NCBI RefSeq assembly: GCF_958450345.1
Contig: NC_088784.1
Span: forward strand, 80,005,747-80,069,746
Source of the DNA: Calliphora vicina
Taxonomy: Eukaryota > Arthropoda > Insecta > Diptera > Calliphoridae
Direction: 5' to 3'
Length of the DNA stretch: 64,000 nt
In this document: piece by piece, positions 24,009-34,955 of the stretch
How the letters are laid out: every line of letters begins with the position of its first letter
How positions within the stretch are numbered: position 1 is the first letter of the stretch
Notes under the pieces: model-generated
The model's input: only the letters and a program-made list of their open reading frames with translations
What the model was told of the DNA's origin: nothing
Database searches by the model: none
Program-made: the position numbers and the translations under genes

Positions 24009-24530
24009 GCTAAGAAATAAAAATTAAGTTTACCAAGTAAATACAATTAAAGCTTTATAGTTTTTAGTTCTTTTTACTTATCGATATTCTTAAGTATTCA
24101 GTTATATCTTTATAATTTTATTGTACAGCTATTGATTGCTAATTAGAAATGATTTTGTATTGACCACAACTTTTTACTTTGCTAGTAAACTAAATATTTT
24201 AGCTTGTACTTTGAAAAATACATACATAATACATACAAGTTTTTGACAATAATTTTGCTTATCCACTTTGGATTTAATTTGTATTAGTTTTTTCACCCAA
24301 TTTTCTACATTATCGGGTTCTAAGCGCTAGATTAATCTTTAATTGGCACCTGCTTAATATTCTCTAATGATATCAAAAATTGTTGACATCATAAAAAATA
24401 AATTTACCATTACATCTTTAAATTCCCTCTTTGTCTCAATTGTTTTTTTTTTTAATAAATATTCTCAAAGTAGACCTTAATTGACCACATTGTGTAAACC
24501 AAACTTCAAATGTGTGGTCAGTTATATCGC
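24009..24530. other. csul 3' flank, no gene
   Basis: AT-rich sequence with possible polyadenylation signals AATAAA at 24016 and ATTAAA at 24046. At 24481-24521 TGACCACA and TGTGGTCA form a loose inverted pair. No coding content. Confidence 0.45.
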
Positions 24531-24806
24531 CTCATTCAGCGATAGGTAAATTTAAACAGTCTAAGGAAGGGCCTATTTCATATAATGCAAATATTTTTTA
24601 ATGAAAAACACTCAAAAATTATTTATAAACTGAGTGATTTTCCGATTTTTCTCGTTTGGTATAGAAAAACAGCACATTAAACTGTATAAAAAGCACTCAG
24701 TTTTTAAATAATTTTTGAGTGTTTTTCATAAAAAAAATTTAAAAATATTTGCATTATATGAAATTTGCCCTTCCTTATGCACATAAATTTAGCTATCGCT
24801 GAATCA
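24531..24806. mobile_element. Foldback MITE with ~115-bp arms
   Basis: The left arm 24531-24650 and right arm 24690-24806 are inverted copies. Both contain ATTCAGCGATAG, AAGGAAGGGC, TTTCATATAATGCAAATATT, GAAAAACACTCAAAAATTAT and AAACTGAGTG. The loop is about 40 bp. A shorter hairpin at 32349-32455 shares ACTCAAACATTATTTGAAAA-CTGAGT and may be related. Confidence 0.8.
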
Positions 24807-26163
24807 GGAGCTCATTTGCGCAATGAATTTGTTGCAAATGAATTTTGTGAGCATCAATTGTTTTAACAAATTTTAAATACTAATTGTAAAGTTGGTGCTA
24901 TTCACTCATCACCACCTGGACGAAGGAGGTTAGTGACATAGTCGGTGAGGTCCAAATTCCGACTGTGACAGAGTCTTTATTTCCTAGCTCATGTTACTGC
25001 AATATCGTGCAAATTGAAAAGTAGATACAGGGTTCTCAAAGCACTAGCCGGCCCACGGCGGGGGAACTGAAAAAACGGGCATAAACATGGAACTCCTAAA
25101 CGGATAATCTGATTTTAATGAAATTTTCCATGGCTACAGAGGAGGTGTAGTTTAGGTTTTGAATTAGGACTTTAAACACCAAAGTGAGGTAGGTACCTTG
25201 GCTATATGAAAAATTAAACATTTTTTATTCTCGATTTTTATATATATGGAATCTACAGTTTATACGCATTTGAAATATTAAAATTTCAGTTTTTTTTCAC
25301 CTACGTTAGTCTGGATTTTTGCTTTACTGATCCAAATCCTTCCCGATTTTTTAGAAATGTTCACCGCTATTATGTATGTCGTTGTCGACATCACTTCGTT
25401 GTTATTTCGAGTCGACATCACCTCGACGCTAAATCGGTAAATAAGTACCGTTGCTATACATTGCGTGACAGCTGTTAAATTTTATTTATTATTTGTAATT
25501 TATTCCAGTGAAACAAGAAATTAAGCAATGATTTGAATATTTCGAACACCGACTTCGCTAGTAAAGATTTCATGTACAGTCGGCATTTGGCCGGGCGCAA
25601 GAATTTTCAACACTATGGTAATTCGAACACCTGATCCCTTAGTAAAGGTTTCATGTATTACCGGACGCAAGGATTTTCTCCACAACGGCATCGCTTAGTA
25701 AAGACTTCCAGCATAACACTGATGCACTTCACTGATACCTCAGTTGCGCTTCTAGCTCTACCATATGTCCAAGGTACCCCACTTTGGGCCGTTAAGGCCC
25801 ACAATCTGAACACCATCTAAATGAAGATTTTTCCAGTTTTCCTCCTGTAATGTCATCGCAGTAGTCATCCTTACTTCAACATCACACATCTGGAGCCTCC
25901 TCCAGGTCATGTTAGGAAGGACCATCATGTATACGAGGAGAACATACAATGGTATGTGCCGGATCTATTGGATCGTGATTCGTATACGGCAACTTTGAAC
26001 GACATTCATAGAGAAATAAAACTTCCTTTTAAAGGAATCCACATCTCAGTCAATGATTAAACCGACCTCAACTTCAATGAGAGATAGCCAGTGGATAAAC
26101 ATTTGCAGTAATTCTGCCCAGATATATATATTATATTATTCTAGATAATGTAATAAAGAATTA
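24807..26163. other. Unclassified repeat-like sequence, no gene
   Basis: I recognise no gene. 25360-25440 has two copies of GTCGACATCAC, and 25550-25720 has three diverged copies of a unit containing TAGTAAAG.TTTCATGTA and CGCAAGAATTTT. A 63-codon minus-strand frame at 25758-25949 has no identifiable motif. Confidence 0.4.
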
Positions 26164-29100
26164 TCTATATATATAAAAGAGTAACGTTACTGACTGACTG
26201 ACTGACTGATTCATCATCGCACAGCCCAAACGGCTGAAGCTAGAATCACGAAATTTTAACTGTGGGTTCCTCCCTCTTCAAAACGATCCGATAAGAAGGG
26301 ATTTTTGGAAATTCGAACGTTTAGGGGGTAAAAAAGGGTAAAAACGGGTAAATTCGGTAACCTTATATCTTCAAAACTAATAAAGATACAAAAAAACTTA
26401 AAATAGCATGTTACTCCATTTAAAAAATAAGCTGACAGGTGTTTCGTACTTTTTGGAAATTCGAAACTTTTAGGGGAGAAAACGGGTAAAAACTGTATTT
26501 TGGTACTTTTTTTGCACCCTATGTATCTTTTAAACCAATAAACATAGAAACAAATTTTAAATCGTATTCTTTAATTAACAAAAAATAAAAAATATAAGTT
26601 TGGTACTTTTTGGAAATTCGAACCTTTAAGGGATAAAAATTGTGTTAATTTTTGGTACTTTTTCATAAAATATGTTTTTCTATAATTTGACATAGACATA
26701 CGAATATTTTATTATGAGCTCCCACCACGTTACAGAAATTTATTTGAATGAAATTGTACCACCTCAATGGGGATAAAAAAGGTACCAAAAAGGGGATAAA
26801 ATCGGGAAAATACATTATATTTGAAATTATTAAGCCAATTTTGATAATTTTTTTAACGTTGGTTCCTGGATTCATACAAAAATTAACTAACAGCGTGTTA
26901 TTTGCAACTCGAGTACCAAGGTGTATATTGGGCCAAATCCGGGTAAACAGTTTGGTACTTTTTTTAAAACATATTTATTCTTGGGCACATTAACACAGAT
27001 TTTAATATTTTGATACATGCCTATAGCATAAACAATTTTGGCAAAATGGAAATTTTTAAATTTCAAACTTGAGGGGTGTTCAAGTAAGAAAAGGGAAATT
27101 GGTACTTTTCTCCTAATGGTACTTTTTTAAAATTTTTAATTATTTCAGTTATCGACATTAAAGTTAGCTGATATTTATTTGAGTGAAGTTAGTGTTAGGA
27201 ATAGGGGATAATATTTAGGTACCAAAATGTGTGAACTGAACTATAGGTACTTTTTTGTTCATCTAATGGTACTTTTTTGAAATTTCTATAATAATGGACT
27301 TAGAAACATGAAATTAAACATATATGGTCCTAAGTGAGTGAGATTCTAGCGGGGGACTTTTTGGTACTTTTTCTTTATTGGAATGGTACTTTTTGTAATT
27401 TCTTCACCAATGAACCTAGAAACATGAAATAAAGCTTATATATAAACCGAGTGAGTGGAAAACCACAAGTGTGGGTTTTTTGGTACTTTTTCTATATTCT
27501 AATGGTACTTTTTTGAATTTTCTATAACTATGGACTTAGAAACATGAAATTAAGCATATATGGTCATAAGTGAGTGAGAATTCTAGGGGGAGACTTTTTG
27601 GTACTTTTTCTTTATTCTAATGGTACTTTTTGAATTTTCTATAACTATGGACTTAGAAACATGAAATTAAGCATATATGGTCCTAAGTAAGTGATAATTC
27701 TAGGGGGAGACTTTTTGGTACTTTTTCTTTATTCGAATGGTACTTTTTGTAATTTCTTCACCAATGAACCTAAAAACATGAAATTAAGACCGGAGTGAGT
27801 GGGAATCTACAAGTGACTGCTTTTTGGTACTTTTTCTATATTCGAATGGTACTTTTTGAATTTTCTATAACATAATGGACATAGAAATATGAAGTTAAGC
27901 ATATATGGTCCTAAGTGAGTGAGAATTCTAGGGGGAGACTTTTTGGTACTTTTTGTTTATTCTAATAGTACTTTTTTGAATTTTCTATAACAATGAACTT
28001 AGAAACATGAAATTAAGCATATATGGTCCTAAGTAAGTGAGAATTCTATGGGGAGACTTTGTGGTACTTTTTCTTTATTCGATTGGTACTTTTTGTAATT
28101 TCTTCACCAATGAACCTAGAAACATTAAATAAAGCTTATATGGAACCGAGTGAGTGGGAAACTACAAGTGGGTTGTTTTTGGTACTTTTTCTATATTCTA
28201 ATGGTACTTTTTGAATTTTCTATAATATAATGGACCTAAATATGAAACTAAGCGTATATGGTCCTAAGTGATTGAAAATTCAAGCGGATACCTCATGGTA
28301 CCTTTTGTTTATTCTAATGGTACTTTTTTTAATTTTCTATAGCAATGGACTTAAAAACATGAAATTAAGCATACATGGTCCTAAGTGAGTTAGAATTCTA
28401 GGGGAGACTTTTTGGTACTTTTTCTTTATTCGAATGGTACTTTTTGTAATTTCTTCACCAATGAACCTTGAAATATAAAATAAAGGTTATATGGACCAGA
28501 GTGAGTGGGAATCCGCAAGTGTATACTTTTTAGTACTTTTTCTATATTATAATGGTACTTTTTTGAATTTTCTATAACAATGGACTTAGAAACACGAAAT
28601 TAAACATATGTATATGGTCCTAAGTGAGTGAGAAGTCTAGGGGGAGAATTTTTGGTACTTATTCTTTATTCAAATGGTACTTTTTGTAATTTCTTCACCA
28701 ATGAACCTAGAAACATTAAATAAAGGTTATACGGACCCGAGTGGGTGAGCAACTACAAGTGGGTGCTTTTTGGTACTTTTTCTATATTCTAATGGTACTT
28801 TTTGAATTTTCTATAACATAATGGACCTAGAAATATGAAATTAAGCGTATATGGTCCTAAGTGATTGAAAATTCAAGCGGATACCTCATGGTACCTTTTG
28901 TTTATTCTAATGGAACTTTTTTTAATTTTCTATAGCAATGGACTTAAAAACATGAAATTAAGCATACATGGTCCTAAGTGAGTTAGAATTCTAGGGGAGA
29001 CTTTTTGGTACTTTTTCTTTATTCGAATGGTACTTTTTGAAATTTCTACACCAATGAACCTAAAGCCATGAAATTAAGCTTATATGGACCCGAGTGAGTG

Positions 29101-29566
29101 GGAAACCACAAGTGGGGGATTTTTGGTACTTTTTATATATTCTAATGGTACTTTTGTTGAATTTCCTATAATAATGGACCTAGACTTTCCAAAAAATCGA
29201 AGAATTTCAAAACCGCGGTTTCGGTTTTAAAAAATTAAAAACCGATCGGTTTCGGTTTTGTGATAATTTATTAAATCTTAAGTATTATAGAAACAAAATT
29301 AGTTGATAATATAGGAAATGATATACAAATCTAAAAGTTGATAAAAGTGATAATCAATGGTACTATTTCCTTATTGCAATGGTACTTTTTGAATATTTTA
29401 TAATAATAAACATAAAAATTTAAAATTAGGAACACATTTTGCATTTTCTATAATAATGGACCCAGAAATATGAAATTAGACATTTACAATTAGATTCACA
29501 AAGTGAGACTTGATAGTACTATTTCTTTCTTCTAATTGGGGTGGCGAAGCGCACCGGGTCAGCTAG
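26164..29566 (+). mobile_element. Non-autonomous Helitron, 3.4 kb
   Basis: The 5' end is TCTATATATATAAAAGAG and the 3' end is a small hairpin (GGTGGC-GAA-GCGCACC, 29540-29555) followed by GGGTCAGCTAG at 29566. The flanking bases are A on the left and T on the right, as expected for Helitron insertion between A and T. After the 5' end comes a GACT microsatellite (about 26190-26209) and then CATCGCACAGCCCAAACGGC, a start I associate with insect Helitrons. No Rep/helicase frame is present, so it would depend on an autonomous copy. Most of its right two-thirds is a minisatellite. Confidence 0.82.
27100..29170. repeat. Minisatellite inside the Helitron, about 18 units of ~117 bp
   Basis: Each unit carries TTTTTGGTACTTTTTCT, TTCTAATGGTACTTTTT and AATTTTCTATAA, spaced about 115-120 bp (seen near 27108, 27245, 27368, 27480, 27597, 27716, 27822, 27945, 28060 and onward to 29123). 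Two main types alternate: one with CACCAATGAACCTAGAAACA and one with ATGGACTTAGAAACATGAAA. A third variant with AAGCGGATACCTCATGGTAC occurs near 28280 and 28870, almost identical. This suggests a higher-order pattern. Confidence 0.88.
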
Positions 29567-29637
29567 TTTTAAAATAAAAGCCTTTGAATGCTGCTAAAGA
29601 ATTAATTCTTTGAGAATGATTTTCTGGAAGAACCATT

Positions 29638-29870
29638 CGTTAGTAGCAATCATTTTCAATCGAGACTAGTCGCAATGTATCAAATTGTTATCAATAAAAG
29701 AAAGGCGCGTTTGAAAATAATCTCTTCACTTTTTATTTCGAAAACATAAAAACAATATTAAATTCAAAGTATTTTAAAGAATAATAAAAATAAAATTGCA
29801 GTAAAAATATATATTTATCAAAAAATAACTTATAACTTAAGGTGTTTAAAATAATTTATAATAAAATAAT
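29638..29870. repeat. Left arm of a 7.5-kb-spaced inverted repeat
   Basis: It begins CGTTAGTAGCAATCATTTTC, then AATCGAGACTAGTCGCAATG and TCTCTTCACTTTTTATTTCG. The reverse complement of 36885-37113 matches it along its length with scattered differences. It starts 72 bp right of the Helitron end. It has no coding content. Confidence 0.8.
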
Positions 29871-29971
29871 TTTTGCCTGTATCAACCTTATCAGTTGCGA
29901 CTATTGTATTGACTCCAGTTTTTTTTCCTATGAATACATTGTAAGTTTAATTATCAACGTTAAAATATTGC

Positions 29972-30722
29972 ATTTTTATGTTTCTACCTCATATGAGTAG
30001 GGTTTTTTTCCCGGGAATTTTGTTAATTTTTCACTACCCGATTCTCGTTGGAAAGAATCAAAATGTTGTATACAAAGAAAACATTGTGGTGTTAGAAGAA
30101 TAAATTTTTTTCATTAATTAATTATATCACCACGTATTTAAATTCGGATGTGACGACTCTTATATAACCTTCACGAAAGTATACTTTAAAATAATGTTAA
30201 AAAAATGTTGGGTATAATTTTGAAGAAAAAAATTTTCTGGTAACAAAAATGTTTGGTGAAAAAAATTCACTAAAGTATATGAAGTCAATGGTTCAAATTT
30301 AATATTTTTTTTTTAATTAAGAAAATTCGGGTTATCAAATATTTTTTCCGATTATGAACCATTACCGATGCGAATAGCGGTATATACGTCGTTGGAAAAG
30401 TCTTTGAAATGCCTTTCATTTGACATCCATATTGACTATATACAGGTCTGTGAGAGAATTCCATTCTTCAGAAAAAGTAAAACGAAAATGTCTTTCGGAA
30501 TGAAACCACTTTCTGTTTTCAAAGTGGAATTGATATTTCTTTGTAATTATTTTAAGTCAATTTCTGTACCAAAAACTTCACTTTTGTTTTAATAAAAAAA
30601 TGTAAAATTAATATCAGAAATACAGAATTATTAATTATTTTTTAAACTTATTTTTATGTTTCTACCTCATATGAGTAGGGTTTTTTTCCCGGGAATTTTG
30701 TCAATTTGTCACTACCCGATTT
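29972..30722. repeat. 72-bp direct repeat pair, 679 bp apart
   Basis: 29972-30043 and 30651-30722 share TTTTTATGTTTCTACCTCAT, ATGAGTAGGG, TTTCCCGGGAATTTTGT and CACTACCCGATT with only a few mismatches. Between them lies a DINE-1-like fragment (next entry) and AT-rich sequence, so the pair may flank an insertion. Confidence 0.7.
30150..30600 (-). repeat. DINE-1-like fragment, minus orientation
   Basis: It contains CCTTCACGAAAGTATACTTT, CCGATTATGAACCATTACCG, GGTATATACGTCGTTGGAAA and TTTGACATCCATATTG. These recur in 34100-34330 and 34510-34650 and in reverse orientation in 45388-46083. Confidence 0.6.
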
Positions 30723-33026
30723 CCGGGATTTTTAGTCGGGAATCCCGGGAATTAACTGACGAAAATACAAAGAAAACAAGTAGAACTCTATTTTTTCACC
30801 AAAAAAGTTGAAACATTGAATTCATTCCATTGAGCATTCATTATTTATAAATTTATTCTTCAAATCCATTACAAAATAGCTTAAAAAATTTATTAAATGA
30901 TTAAATTTTTCTTCAATTCAAATCAATTACAAAAATGATTAAATGCAAAACGAAACTGAATGAAGAAAAAAATTTTAACTCAATTTGTATTAACAAAAAA
31001 TGAATCATTCAAAGTTTGAATAAATTCTGTTTTTAATTAACTTCAATATTTATGGAATGAAAGGCTGACATTTTTTAATTACGGTTTGAGGTTTTAGTGA
31101 ATTAAACTCAAATTGTATTAATTAATTCGAAACTCTGATATATAATGATTATAACACTATGTTTTTATATGAAATTTGGCTATAATATTCCTAATTTACA
31201 GTATCATATATTTCGGATACCCGGGAATCAAAAAAGGTGGGGAAATTAAAAACCGTACATATGAGTGAAACTTTTTGCTGGAACCGCATATTTTTGTGAT
31301 ACATTTATAGGGAATTTGTGAGGATATTTTCGAAAATATTAATCCAAATTTTAGACCGCTGGCTAATTGTAGTACAAAAATGATAACCATTTAACTAGTT
31401 TAGCAGCCACAGCGAACTAGTTTTTTGCACAAATAGTAATATAGCTAGTGTAAGGTTTCCAATTGTTACTGCTGGGCATATTACAATAACAAAATGTGTG
31501 GCAATACATTATCATGAATTGGGTTTTTGACAACAGACTTAGATTTTATGCTGTCTGTTCACTATCTACTGTCATCTATGATAACTTACATATATATATC
31601 GTGAAATAAAACATAAGGTTTTTGTAATTTTATATAGTTTTTTCTCTTTATTTTATCAATTCGGTTTTATATTATTTTCTTAGTTTTCTCTTTTTATTCT
31701 TATAATGAAAGAATTTGTAATTATTTAATTTTATTTATCTTTTTTTTAAATATTTTATTTTCGAGTATGTTTTTGTTTTTAGTGTAAAATAAGCATTTTT
31801 TTTGTAAGATTTCATTATTTTTTTTAATTGTTTCATTATTAATTTGCATTTAAATAGAATAGCTGAAGTACATATAAGTATATTTTCAATAAATATAATT
31901 TTATTATTATTTTTTTTTTTAAATATTTCCTTTTGTTTATTATTCACAAATAAAGCGCTCGCTGGTGTATTTTTTTTATTTTCTTTTGTAATTTTTCATT
32001 CAATTTTATTTTATTTTGAATACCAAATGGTGTGCTGACAACATACTATTTGAATTTATTAGTTGTAAATACTTTTATTGGAAAATAAGTTAAGCAAATA
32101 AAATCTAAATGCTGTTCAAAATACTACTATTTAAGTAAAATATGGTTTTGGTTTTATTTATTCTTAATGAATATATATTTTGTTCTTTTTTCACAATTAA
32201 AAATTAATATTTCTATATATAATACACACAATCTGTTTGTTTATTAACTTGTTTCTTTTTTTTTTCATTATCATAATTAAAAAAATTAAAAATACTGTGG
32301 AATTAATTACTATTGAATAAATTCTACCAATTTAGGTTCTGATGCAGAAATAGGAAATCAATTTTCAATTTTTTATTTTATGAAAATCACTCAAACATTA
32401 TTTGAAAACTGAGTTATTTTCATATCTGAAATTTAAAATTGATTTCCGCTCGTGTTTTTGAAACAGTCCCTTAATATTTCAAGTCATAAGTTGTAATTGA
32501 AAATGTTGGTTATTATTTTTTTAGTATTTTATGGTCTTTTTGATATTTTAATTATATTGAATTTATTGTTGGTAAATATATATTTTCTTTTTTGGTTTTC
32601 TAACAATACAGTATTGACTTTTATTTGTTAGTTGTTTTAAAATCACTTTTTGTTTAAGTCTGGTTTAGTATTTTCAACCAATTCCATAAATCGAATTTAG
32701 TCCTTATTATCGAATTCATATACTGTTTCGAAGTTTTTTTTTTTTTTTTTGTTTAATTTTGTAAAAAAAGTAGCTTAAAGCATGATTATTTAACAGCAGT
32801 TTGATTTATAAATAAGCTTGTTCTAAGAAACACATAACTAAGCGTAAAATGGTAGATTTTTTTTATAGATTTATCATAATTTTTTTTCATAAAACGAAAA
32901 TTTTCATTAAAAAAGTGTCTGAAAGTTTTCGAAAATTTTAATTTATTTAAAAACTAGAAGAGCTAAAATAAAAATATTCGTGTTTGTCTTGATCGAAGGA
33001 TTCAGTTGTATACATGAATGTGCTTC
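30723..33026. other. AT-rich, no gene
   Basis: No coding motif is visible. The stretch is very AT-rich, with long T runs at 31735-32000 and 32730-32750. A hairpin at 32349-32455 resembles the 24531-24806 MITE. Confidence 0.45.
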
Positions 33027-34076
33027 ATTTTGCAATGAATTTAAGTTGGAAAAAGTCAAAAATTTTAACACAGTATCTCTTCAAAGCAAAAGTATAAAGC
33101 AATAAAAATTTCAAAATTACAGCAGCGGCTACAAAGAGTTTAATCTGATCCTGCCTTCCCATTTTAAGGGCTCGATCACTCAATTTAAATATTTGGCGAA
33201 AATAAAGTATATTTGAATTATTTTGTTTAGGGACAAATTACAGTACATATTTCATTTCATTTGATATAAAACACTTGTTAGAATAAACAACGTAGTTACG
33301 TTAGAGTAAATATGTCCCAACTGTGACCAACGTAATTGTCAAAAACCTAACTCTTTTGTGATAGTATCGGACATATGATTTGATCAATTTGAATCAATGA
33401 TCAAACCTTGTATTAATCAAAATATTAGAATTGAATGAATAAATCGTTGGAAAGGATCAAAATGTTGTATACAAAGAAAACATTGTGGGTTAGAAGAATA
33501 TATTTTTTCATTAATTAATTATATCACCACGTATTTAAACTATTTTAAAACATTTTGCAATGAATTTAAGTTGGAAAAAGTCAAAAATTTTAACACAGTA
33601 TCTCTTCAAAGCAAAAGTATAAAGCAATAAAAATTTCAAAATTACAGCAGCGGCTACAAAGAGTTTAATCTGATCCTGCCTTCCCATTTTAAGGGCTCGA
33701 TCACTCAATTTAAATATTTGGCGAAAATAAAGTATATTTGAATTATTTTGTTTAGGGACAAATTACAGTACATATTTCATTTCATTTGATATAAAACACT
33801 TGTTAGAATAAACAACGTAGTTACGTTAGAGTAAATATGTCCCAACTGTGACCAACGTAATTGTCAAAAACCTAACTCTTTTGTGATAGTATCGGACATA
33901 TGATTTGATCAATTTGAATCAATGATCAAACCTTGTATTAATCAAAATATTAGAATTGAATGAATAAATCGTTGGAAAGGATCAAAATGTTGTATACAAA
34001 GAAAACATTGTGGGTTAGAAGAATATATTTTTTCATTAATTAATTATATCACCACGTATTTAAACTATTTTAAAAC
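33027..34076. repeat. Apparently exact 525-bp tandem duplication
   Basis: 33027-33551 and 33552-34076 read the same base for base in every line I compared. Each starts ATTTTGCAATGAATTTAAG and ends TATTTAAACTATTTTAAAACA or nearly so. The last part of the unit (from AATCGTTGGAAAGGATCAAA) also occurs once, diverged, at 30050-30140. No coding content. Confidence 0.93.
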
Positions 34077-34099
34077 AATTAAAATGCTAAATTCGACTG

Positions 34100-34800
34100 T
34101 GACGACTTTTATATACCCTTCACGAAAGTATGCTTTAAGATAAAGTTAAAAAAATTTTGGGTATAATTTTGAAGAAAAAATTTTTCTGGTAACAAAAATG
34201 TTTGGGTTAACAAATATTTTTTCCGATTATGAACCATTACCGGTCCGAATAGCGGTATATACGTCGTTGGAAAGGTCTTTGAAATGACTTTCATTTGATA
34301 TCCATATCGCTATATACATTGTTTATCAGGCCTGTCACAGAATTCCATTCCGATCGAAAGTGGAATTAATTTCGCTTCTTCAGAAAAAGTAAAACGAAAA
34401 TTTCTTTCGGAACGAAACCACTTTCAGTTTTCTTTGTCATTATTTGTTTTTCTAAAATTTAAGTAAATTTCTGTACCAAACACTTCACTTTGTTTAAATT
34501 AATTTTTTTTTTTTATTAAGAAAATTAGGATTAACAAATATTTTTTCCGATTATGAACTATTACCGGTCCGAATAGCGGTATATACATCGTTGGAAAGGT
34601 CTTTCAAATGCCTTTAATTTGATATCCATATTGTCTATATAGATTGTCTATCAGCCATGTCAAAGAATTCCATTCCGATTGAAAGTGGAATTAATTTCGT
34701 GTTTCGCTTCTTCAGAAAAAGTAAAACGTAAATTTCTTTCGGAACGAAACCACTTTCAGTTTTCTAAAATTTAAGTAAATTTCTGTACCAAAAACTTCAC
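34100..34800 (-). repeat. DINE-1-like fragments in tandem, minus orientation
   Basis: Two blocks (about 34120-34330 and 34510-34650) repeat CCGATTATGAAC.ATTACCGG, CCGAATAGCGGTATATAC and GTTGGAAAGGTCTTT. Each is followed by CAGAATTCCATTCCGAT/AAAGTGGAATTAATTTCG-type sequence and CTTCAGAAAAAGTAAAACG. 30150-30600 and 38930-39280 carry related blocks. Confidence 0.6.
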
Positions 34801-34849
34801 TTTTTTTAATATAAATTAAATCTGGTTGGTCTGGTTGATACAGGCAAAC

Positions 34850-34955
34850 ATTTGTATACCCTTCACCTTCGTGAGAAGGGTATATACATATATATATGTT
34901 TGTCATTCCGTTTGTAATTTCTACATTTTTCATTTCTGACCCTATAAAGTATATA
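34850..34955 (+). repeat. DINE-1-like element, left half split by Tc1 insertion
   Basis: It starts with the terminal hairpin GTATACCCTTCACCTTCGTG/AGAAGGGTATA, then TTTGTCATTCCGTTTGTAAT and GACCCTATAAAGTATATA. The sequence resumes at 36558 as TATTCTGGATCCTTATAGAT, exactly as in the uninterrupted copy at 45440-45475. Confidence 0.75.

Noticed and set aside
25758..25949. 63-codon minus-strand frame
   Set aside because: No recognisable motif, no similarity recalled, and repeat-like surroundings; length is within chance expectation.
31735..32038. Small overlapping frames on both strands
   Set aside because: They come from poly-T/poly-A stretches; the translations are Lys/Asn/Ile or Phe/Leu runs without any domain.
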